DNA from: Noviherbaspirillum denitrificans | GTDB lineage: Bacteria > Pseudomonadota > Gammaproteobacteria > Burkholderiales > Burkholderiaceae_D | DNA: 36,836 bases | Assembly: GCF_002211445.1 (NCBI RefSeq) | Contig: NZ_LSTO01000001.1 | Span: 3,086,024-3,122,859, forward strand | Direction: 5' to 3' | Part shown: positions 1-5,501 of the stretch, one piece after another | Layout of the letters: each line of letters opens with the position of its first letter | How positions within the stretch are numbered: the stretch's first letter is position 1 | Notes under the pieces: model-generated | The model's database searches: none | Told to the model about the DNA's origin: nothing | What the model saw: only the letters and a program-made list of their open reading frames with translations | Program-made: the position numbers and the translations under genes

Positions 1-1
1 C

Positions 2-919
2 AACGCGGCAGCCGCGGGGCAGCGCGTTCTCCTGGTACCGGTCGATGTATCGAAGACAGGCATGATCGCACCGACTCCTGCATGTGCGATGGCATTACGT
101 AATCGCTACGTGGACGCCGTCGACGTAATGATCGATGCCTGCCAATTCCGCATCGCGTCGTCGACCTTGCGCGACTATCTTGCGCACGGTTTCATAGTCG
201 CGCTCACCGGATCGAAATTCCTCACCGGCCCGACGTTCTCCGGCGCATTGATGATCCCGCAATCCGTCGCGCAACGCTTTCGCCGCCATCCGCTGCCGCG
301 CGCATTGTCCGACTACGCCAGCCGCGCCGACTGGCCTTCGGACTGGGATGCCGCAGCAGTGCTCGACTGCGTACCCAACTATGGCTTGCTGCTGCGCTGG
401 GAAGCGGCACTGCAGGAACTGAAAGCGTTTCGGGAAGTACCGGAAGAGCGGATCACGCAATTCCTGCACGCCTTTGCACACGCGGTCACGACTCGCCTGC
501 AAAACGATCCGCTCTTCGCCCCCTTGCCCGTGCCTCCGCTTGATCGCGGCGCGATCGGCACCAGCAATGCATGGGATCGCATTCCAACGATTTTTCCATT
601 CCTGCTGTTTCAGCCGGCGCCAGGCACAACGAGCCGGCGGCCGATGAACCGGGAGCAGACGTTGCGGATCTATCGCTTGCTACAGGCTGATATGTCGTCG
701 CAAGCCGGCGGCAGCGAGACTGGGCTAGCCGCATTGCGCTGCCAGTTGGGACAACCTGTCACCTGCGGCGAACGCGACGGGATTGCAATCTCCGCATTGC
801 GCATATGCGCCAGTTCCCGACTGATCGTCGAGGCCGCACAGGGAGATGGCGAGGCAGTGATACAGCGCGCGCTTTCCGTGCTGGACAAGGCCGCCTGGCT
901 GGTGCGGATCGATAAGTAG
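2..919 (+). CDS. PLP-dependent transferase-like protein, 3' part (5' end outside window)
   Basis: The frame is open from the first bases, so the ATG at 62 is probably internal and about 305 residues of a longer protein are present. A fold-type I PLP enzyme signature is visible: a DVSKTG segment before the ATG-62 methionine continues into IAPT, then comes IDACQ, with an Asp in the place that contacts the PLP ring nitrogen, and about 25 residues on TGSKF, with the candidate Schiff-base lysine, followed by GPTFSGAL. This order resembles cysteine-desulfurase/class V aminotransferase enzymes, but I do not recognise a named family and the substrate is unknown. It converges with the GT41-like gene, 10 bases away. 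Its location beside flagellin glycosylation genes makes an amino-sugar or protein-modification role possible, but this is inference only. Confidence 0.6.
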   Translation, partial: NAAAAGQRVLLVPVDVSKTGMIAPTPACAMALRNRYVDAVDVMIDACQFRIASSTLRDYLAHGFIVALTGSKFLTGPTFSGALMIPQSVAQRFRRHPLPRALSDYASRADWPSDWDAAAVLDCVPNYGLLLRWEAALQELKAFREVPEERITQFLHAFAHAVTTRLQNDPLFAPLPVPPLDRGAIGTSNAWDRIPTIFPFLLFQPAPGTTSRRPMNREQTLRIYRLLQADMSSQAGGSETGLAALRCQLGQPVTCGERDGIAISALRICASSRLIVEAAQGDGEAVIQRALSVLDKAAWLVRIDK

Positions 920-921
920 AT

Positions 922-945
922 CGCCAGCGTCAACGACCGCTGGCG
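922..945. terminator. inverted repeat between convergent genes, possible bidirectional terminator
   Basis: A perfect 8-bp inverted repeat (CGCCAGCG at 922-929, CGCTGGCG at 938-945) with an 8-base loop lies where the PLP-like gene and the GT41-like gene converge. Its right part covers the last codons of the GT41-like gene. There is no T-run on either side, so it is a weak intrinsic terminator at best. Confidence 0.4.
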
Positions 946-2585
946 CTCCAGATCGCAAACATTTCCCGGTACGCGGCCTCGACCTTCCTTGCGAATGCCG
1001 GCTCGTCCATCAACGGGCTGGCGGCCATTTCAGCGCGCAATCCCGCGCGCAACGCGGCGAGTGCGGACAGGTCCGACGCCAGTGCGACCGCCTTCTCCAC
1101 ATATTCTTCTTCAGTCCGGGCAATCCATTCCGGACGCCCAACGCCTTCCAGTATCGAACTGCCCACCCGCCCGACGCTAGGCCGGCCAGCAAGGGTGACA
1201 TAAGGCACGCCCATGTGAAGGCTTTCGAACAGTGTGGTGCCGGAGTTGTGAGGGAAGCAATCGAGGGTGATGTCCATTCCCCGCAGTACGTCCCAAGGAG
1301 GCGTTTGATAGCCGATGTCGAGCCGATCCCGACCGATACCATGCGCCGCAAACTTCCCGGCCAGTGCCGCCTGCATGGACGGCTCCCTGAAATTCTCGCT
1401 GTTGACGACGAGCCGTGCACCGGGAACGCGCCGGAGGATTTCCGACCATACGCGAATCGTGTGATGGTTGATCCGCAGCGCCCGCGTCAACGTACCGAAG
1501 GTCACGTAGCCGCGCGACGCTGCCGGCAAGGCGTTCGGAAGCCCGGAATCCTCCGCTGGACGGTAGATGTAGCCCGGGTTGTCCAGCCGCCAGGGCCGTT
1601 CGGAAAAGAAGCCATCGCTGCCCTGCGGCGCGCTGGCGAAGTCGGTCAGCAGGTAATCTACCGCTGTCAGCCCGGTTGTATACCCGTAGCCCAGCCACGT
1701 CAGCGAGACCGGCGCCGGCTTGAGGGCGAATACGCCGAGCCGGTTCTTCGCGGTATGTCCTGCGAGGTCCACCAGGATATCGATGCCGTCCGCGCGGATA
1801 CGCTCGGCCAGCGCCGCATCGCTCATTCCCGCGGTCGGCACCCAGTGATCCATATAGCGCCGGTAGCGCCCGGTAACCGCGTCTTCGCTGGCAAGCTCCG
1901 CATAGGCTGTCACCTCGACAACCGTCTTGTCATGGTGCGCCAGTAACGGCTCCAGGAAATAACGTACCGCGTGACTACGGAAATCAGGCGACACATAGCC
2001 GACTTTCAGGCGGCGATTCGCGCCCCGATCGTTACCGTGCGGCCGCCATTGCGCCCGCAGGGGCAAGCCAAAACGGGCGTCGTACTCGCGATACGCGTCA
2101 AAAATCTCTTCGGCGCTCTTGTCAGCGTCGTAGTTCAGGGCAAACAACAGGTTGCCGTAGACATCCGCGTAATCCGGCTTGACCCCCAGCGCCTTGCGAA
2201 AGCAGGCTTCCGCCTCGCCGATGCGGCCTTGGTCCAGGACAGTGACGCCCAGGTCCCGATACACCGTGGCGTCGTCCCCGGCGATGGCAAGCACACGCCG
2301 GAAGCAGGCCTCGGCATCCGATTTGCGCCCCAATTCCCTGTATATATAAGCAAGATTCCAATGGGTTTCGGCATCACCCGGCGCCAGTTCCGCGGATTTT
2401 TGCACCGCTTCCGCCGCATCCGCAAGCCGGCCCTGGTGCACCGCAACGCCACCCAGCACCTTCCAGCCGAACCCGTGCAACGGAAAACGCGCCGTCAGCG
2501 ACCGGGCGAGCGCCTCCACTTCGTCGAGGCGGCCCTGGCCATACAGTGCAACGATGGCATCGATTTCTTGTTGGCTTGGTTCCAT
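930..2585 (-). CDS. TPR plus O-GlcNAc-transferase-like (GT41) protein, candidate flagellin glycosyltransferase
   Basis: This is a 551-residue cytoplasmic protein. Residues about 5-140 are TPR repeats (for example DAETHWNLAYIYRELGRKSD), and the rest is a GT41/SPINDLY-type catalytic region. It shows VGYVSPDFRSHAV near residue 195, DLAGHT near 274, WLGYGYTTGL near 297 and a nucleotide-binding-type segment, HNSGTTLFESLHMGVP, near 446. Family members transfer GlcNAc or related sugars from UDP donors to Ser/Thr. At the position where OGT enzymes usually carry a UDP-contacting lysine the protein reads TLTRALRIN, so Arg replaces Lys. I chose the ATG at 2585 because the longer frame's ATG at 2627 overlaps the -10 element of a sigma-28 promoter and could not lie in that transcript. 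Divergence from fliC and sigma-28 control argue that flagellin is the acceptor. The donor sugar is unknown. Confidence 0.85.
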   Translation of the reverse strand: MEPSQQEIDAIVALYGQGRLDEVEALARSLTARFPLHGFGWKVLGGVAVHQGRLADAAEAVQKSAELAPGDAETHWNLAYIYRELGRKSDAEACFRRVLAIAGDDATVYRDLGVTVLDQGRIGEAEACFRKALGVKPDYADVYGNLLFALNYDADKSAEEIFDAYREYDARFGLPLRAQWRPHGNDRGANRRLKVGYVSPDFRSHAVRYFLEPLLAHHDKTVVEVTAYAELASEDAVTGRYRRYMDHWVPTAGMSDAALAERIRADGIDILVDLAGHTAKNRLGVFALKPAPVSLTWLGYGYTTGLTAVDYLLTDFASAPQGSDGFFSERPWRLDNPGYIYRPAEDSGLPNALPAASRGYVTFGTLTRALRINHHTIRVWSEILRRVPGARLVVNSENFREPSMQAALAGKFAAHGIGRDRLDIGYQTPPWDVLRGMDITLDCFPHNSGTTLFESLHMGVPYVTLAGRPSVGRVGSSILEGVGRPEWIARTEEEYVEKAVALASDLSALAALRAGLRAEMAASPLMDEPAFARKVEAAYREMFAIWSASGR

Positions 2586-2626
2586 TTTGTCCGGCTCGAT
2601 GAGTTCTTTTCCCGCAGCACGGCGCA

Positions 2627-2653
2627 TTAACGGCCAGTTTTCCGATTACTTTA
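2627..2653 (-). promoter_or_regulatory. sigma-28 (FliA) promoter for the GT41-like gene
   Basis: Read on the minus strand the elements are TAAAGTAA (2653-2646), an 11-base spacer, and GCCGTTAA (2634-2627). Against the enterobacterial consensus TAAAGTTT-N11-GCCGATAA this is 6/8 and 7/8 with exact spacing. Transcription would start near 2620, about 35 bases before the ATG at 2585. The last A of the -10 element is the first base of the upstream in-frame ATG. Confidence 0.75.
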
Positions 2654-2692
2654 GGCCCGTTCTTTTCTTTTTTCGATATTGCCGCCAAACAC

Positions 2693-2719
2693 TAAAGATT
2701 TTCCGTTTCATTCCGAAGA
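2693..2719 (+). promoter_or_regulatory. possible second, weaker sigma-28 promoter upstream of fliC
   Basis: TAAAGATT (2693-2700) matches the -35 consensus at 7/8, and 11 bases later TCCGAAGA (2712-2719) matches the -10 at only 5/8. It sits about 80 bases upstream of the better fliC promoter. It may be a degenerate or chance match. Confidence 0.25.
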
Positions 2720-2776
2720 AACAGGCATCCCGCTTGATTTAAAACGGGGTCAGAAAAAATAAATCAGCAAACGGCC

Positions 2777-2803
2777 TCAACTTTTTCCAGACCCGTCCGA
2801 TAA
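2777..2803 (+). promoter_or_regulatory. sigma-28 (FliA) promoter and leader of fliC
   Basis: TCAACTTT (2777-2784), an 11-base spacer and TCCGATAA (2796-2803, 7/8 to consensus) form a class III flagellar promoter. The start point would be near 2810, giving a leader of about 77 bases. The leader begins with the short inverted repeat ACAAC-G-GTTGT (2812-2822) and ends with a strong Shine-Dalgarno, AAAAGGAG (2874-2881), six bases before the fliC ATG. The remainder of the 2586-2776 interval holds only the divergent promoter elements. Confidence 0.75.
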
Positions 2804-2887
2804 AGCTAGCAACAACGGTTGTGTCCCATAGGAAACACGAGACAAACCGGGTACCGATTAAACGTAGCGTCCTAAAAGGAGATTCAA

Positions 2888-4954
2888 ATGTCCTCGATGA
2901 TCAACACAAACCTGGCGTCCCTGAACGCGCAGCGTAACCTGTCCTCGTCTTCCTCGTCGTTGACCACGGCATTGCAGCGTTTGTCCTCCGGTCTGCGCAT
3001 CAACAGCGCAAAGGACGATGCAGCCGGTCTGGCGATTTCCCAGCGTATGACCGCCCAGGTTGGCGGCCTGAACCAAGCAGCACGTAACGCGAACGACGCG
3101 ATCTCCCTGGCCCAGACGGCTGAAGGCGCGCTGTCCGGCATGAGCGACAACCTGCAGCGTCTGCGTACCCTGGCAGTCCAGGCAGCAAACTCCACCAACA
3201 GCGATTCCGACCGCGCAACGATCCAGGCTGAAGTTTCCGCGCTGGTCTCCGAAATCGGCCGCGTTGCTGAAACCACCGAATTCAACGGCATCAAGCTGCT
3301 CAACGGCTCGTTCGCCAACCAGGCATTCCAGGTCGGCGCCAACTCCAACCAGACGATTTCCGTCTCGATGGACAGCGCACAAACCACCAAGCTGGGCAGC
3401 ACCCAGGTGGCATCGCTGACCGCAGCCAATAACGGTACCGCACTCGGCACCGGCGACCTGGTCATCAACGGCGTGGCAGTCGGTTCCTCCTCGTCCGCCA
3501 GCGATACGGCTTCCAACGCGGCCAAGAGCTCCAGCGCGATCGCCAAGGCAGCTGCAATCAATGCGGTTTCCTCGCAAACCGGCGTCAGCGCATCGGTCAA
3601 TGAAAACGTGGTCGGCGGTACCAGCATGACTGCTGCCGCACTGGCCGGCACGCTCACCATCAACGGCGTCGCGACGGGCACCATCACCACGAACGCGGCC
3701 GACAGCACCGCGACCATCCGTGCAAACGTGATCAACGCGATCAACCTGATTTCCGGCCAGACCGGTGTGAAGGCTAGCGACGGTGGCAGCACCGAGGCCG
3801 GCATCACCCTGACTGCCGCTGACGGCCGCAATATCTCCGTCTCGTCGGCAGCGCTGACCGCCGCGGGTACCGGCGTGACATTTACTTCCGCCTCCACCAA
3901 CCTGGGCTTCGGCACCTTCAGCCTGACCTCGAGCAAGGCCATCGTCATCACCGGCACCTCTACCGGCCTGGCCAATGCAGGCGTGAAGGCTGGCACCTTC
4001 GCGACGCAAACGGCAACCACCTCCACGGTTTCCTCGACCGCTACCGCTACGGCGTTTGCAACGGGTGACTTCCGACTCAACGGCATCATCGTCGGCGCCA
4101 GCCTTGCTGCCAGCGACACCTCTTCGTCGTCGGGCAACGCTGCCAGCTCCATCGCCAAGGTTGCGGCTATCAATGCGGTGTCGTCCCAGACCGGCGTGAC
4201 CGCTACCGTCGATGCCAACACCTCCGATGGTTCGGCGATGACTGCGGCTTCTGTTACCGGCACCTTCCTGATCAACGGTATCGCCACCGGCAGCATCACG
4301 ACCAACGCTTCCGACAACACCGCATCCCGCGCCGCAGTAATCGCAGGTATCAACGCGATCTCGGGCCAGACCGGCGTGCAGGCAGTGGACGGTGGTTCCT
4401 CGGCATCCGGCGTCCTCCTGGTTGCCGCTGACGGCCGCAACATCTCTGTCTCCTCGGCTGCCCTTACCGCGGCTGCATCCGGTGTCACGTTCACCTCCGG
4501 TAACGGCGCCGGCGGCAAGTACGGCACCTTTACCCTGAGCTCCGCCAAGACCTTCACGGTGTCGGCAGGCACCACCGGCGCAACGATGTCGACCATCGGC
4601 ATGTCGGCTGTCGGTACCTACGGCGCAGGCAAGAGCGGCCAGTCCCTGGCAACCATCGACGTGTCGACGGCAGCAGGTGCGAACAACGCGATCATCGCAA
4701 TCGACAACGCGATCTCGACGCTCAACACCAGCCGTGCGAACCTCGGTGCGATCCAGAACCGGTTCACGTCGACGATCTCCACGCTGCAATCGACGTCGGA
4801 AAACCTGACCGCCGCACGCAGCCGGATCACCGACGCAGACTTCGCGGCTGAAACCGCGAACCTGACCCGCGGCCAGATCCTGCAGCAAGCTGGTACGGCA
4901 ATGCTGGCCCAGGCAAACGGTCTGCCGAACGGCGTGCTGGCCCTGCTCCGCTAA
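2888..4954 (+). CDS. fliC: flagellin FliC with duplicated variable domain
   Basis: This is the filament subunit, 688 residues, long for a betaproteobacterial flagellin (often 280-500). The conserved D0/D1 N-terminus covers roughly residues 1-175 with MSSMINTNLASLNAQ and RLSSGLRINSAKDD. Residues 30-51 match the flg22 peptide of Pseudomonas aeruginosa at 18 of 22 positions by my count. The C-terminal D1/D0 helices occupy about residues 595-688 (SRITDADFAAETANLTRG, ending LALLR). Between them lie two tandem copies of a unit of about 204 residues. The variable region is very rich in Ser, Thr, Ala and Gly and has no Cys, giving many potential O-glycosylation sites. The start is fixed by AAAAGGAG six bases upstream. 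A sigma-28 promoter precedes it and a strong terminator follows. The neighbouring GT41-like, nonulosonate and CDP-sugar genes suggest it is glycosylated. Confidence 0.97.
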   Translation: MSSMINTNLASLNAQRNLSSSSSSLTTALQRLSSGLRINSAKDDAAGLAISQRMTAQVGGLNQAARNANDAISLAQTAEGALSGMSDNLQRLRTLAVQAANSTNSDSDRATIQAEVSALVSEIGRVAETTEFNGIKLLNGSFANQAFQVGANSNQTISVSMDSAQTTKLGSTQVASLTAANNGTALGTGDLVINGVAVGSSSSASDTASNAAKSSSAIAKAAAINAVSSQTGVSASVNENVVGGTSMTAAALAGTLTINGVATGTITTNAADSTATIRANVINAINLISGQTGVKASDGGSTEAGITLTAADGRNISVSSAALTAAGTGVTFTSASTNLGFGTFSLTSSKAIVITGTSTGLANAGVKAGTFATQTATTSTVSSTATATAFATGDFRLNGIIVGASLAASDTSSSSGNAASSIAKVAAINAVSSQTGVTATVDANTSDGSAMTAASVTGTFLINGIATGSITTNASDNTASRAAVIAGINAISGQTGVQAVDGGSSASGVLLVAADGRNISVSSAALTAAASGVTFTSGNGAGGKYGTFTLSSAKTFTVSAGTTGATMSTIGMSAVGTYGAGKSGQSLATIDVSTAAGANNAIIAIDNAISTLNTSRANLGAIQNRFTSTISTLQSTSENLTAARSRITDADFAAETANLTRGQILQQAGTAMLAQANGLPNGVLALLR
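3452..4630 (+). repeat. fliC: tandem duplication encoding the flagellin variable domain
   Basis: Two copies of a unit of about 612 bases are in frame. Matched landmarks are GDLVINGVAVG (residue 189) with GDFRLNGIIVG (393), AAINAVSSQTGV in both, GTLTINGVATGTITTNA with GTFLINGIATGSITTNA, and DGRNISVSSAALTAA identical in both (the nucleotides at about 3821 and 4430 are offset by 609). The copies have diverged at protein level, so the duplication is not very recent. Each copy itself contains two INGVA-type motifs, the flagellin_IN pattern. Confidence 0.85.
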
Positions 4955-4976
4955 TCAGGACGCTAACGCAGCAACA

Positions 4977-5006
4977 AACCCGGCCGGATTCCCGGCCGGG
5001 TTTTTT
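4977..5006 (+). terminator. intrinsic terminator after fliC
   Basis: An 11-bp perfect stem (AACCCGGCCGG at 4977-4987 and CCGGCCGGGTT at 4992-5002) has a 4-base loop and runs into six T residues (5001-5006). It lies 22 bases after the fliC stop and would separate abundant fliC mRNA from the flaG-fliD-fliT genes. Confidence 0.92.
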
Positions 5007-5024
5007 CCATAAAGGAGCATAGGA

Positions 5025-5396
5025 ATGCGGATCTCAACAGTCAGCGTCGAAGGCTACAGCCCGCCCGCAAACGTCGCGGCCAATCCCGCCCCCGCCGCTC
5101 CTGTCACTTCGCGCCCATCCGCCCCTGTCGAACTCCCGTCGAAGGCCGTCGCCGCCACCAGCGAGCTGATAAAAAAAGAACAGCTCCAGGACGCAGCGAA
5201 CAAGCTCAACAAGGTCGTCCAGACAATGACCAACGGTGTGGAATTCACCGTGGATAGCGAAACGGGTATTCACGTTGTCAAAGTGATCGATACCCGGACC
5301 GATGAAGTGATCCGTCAGTTTCCGTCGGAAGAATTGGTGGACCTTGCCAAGTCCCTGGACAGGCTGCAAGGCCTGGTCATCCGCCAGAAGGCATAG
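5025..5396 (+). CDS. flaG: FlaG family protein (copy 1)
   Basis: FlaG is a small flagellar protein usually found between fliC and fliD; its loss affects filament length in several bacteria. The product has 123 residues. A Pro/Ala-rich variable N-terminus (about residues 1-45) precedes the conserved FlaG fold, with GVEFTVDSETGIHVVKVID and VIRQFPSEELVDLAKSL, ending GLVIRQKA. AAAGGAG at 5011-5017 supports the ATG at 5025. Only 18 bases separate it from the fliC terminator, so no independent promoter fits there and expression probably depends on readthrough. A second, diverged flaG lies at 29066 beyond the glycan island. Confidence 0.9.
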   Translation: MRISTVSVEGYSPPANVAANPAPAAPVTSRPSAPVELPSKAVAATSELIKKEQLQDAANKLNKVVQTMTNGVEFTVDSETGIHVVKVIDTRTDEVIRQFPSEELVDLAKSLDRLQGLVIRQKA

Positions 5397-5407
5397 CTTT
5401 ACAATTT

Positions 5408-5454
5408 ATTACGTTCACTTGAAGGCGTTTTTCCCCCTGTCGCTGGAACGTAAT
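5408..5454. promoter_or_regulatory. 9-bp inverted repeat upstream of fliD
   Basis: ATTACGTTC (5408-5416) and GAACGTAAT (5446-5454) are perfect 9-bp inverted arms 29 bases apart in the 105-base flaG1-fliD gap. The right arm ends 47 bases before the fliD ATG. It could be a dimeric regulator site, for example for the class II flagellar activator FlhDC. The match to that activator's box was not established, and no sigma-28 promoter is visible in the gap. Confidence 0.4.
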
Positions 5455-5501
5455 TGCAGGTTGATGTATCGTGCAGTATTGAAGCATTGAAGGAGTAAGC
5501 C

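Noticed and set aside
2858-4888. Very long open frames antisense to fliC (676 and 572 codons)
   Set aside because: The fliC sense frame is unmistakable. Biased GC-rich codons of a repetitive Ser/Thr/Ala protein create long open antisense frames, and their translations have no family motifs.
5445-5460. sigma-54-like TGGAAC...TTGCA upstream of fliD
   Set aside because: The GG and GC dinucleotides are 9 bases apart instead of the required 10, and the -24 element is imperfect.
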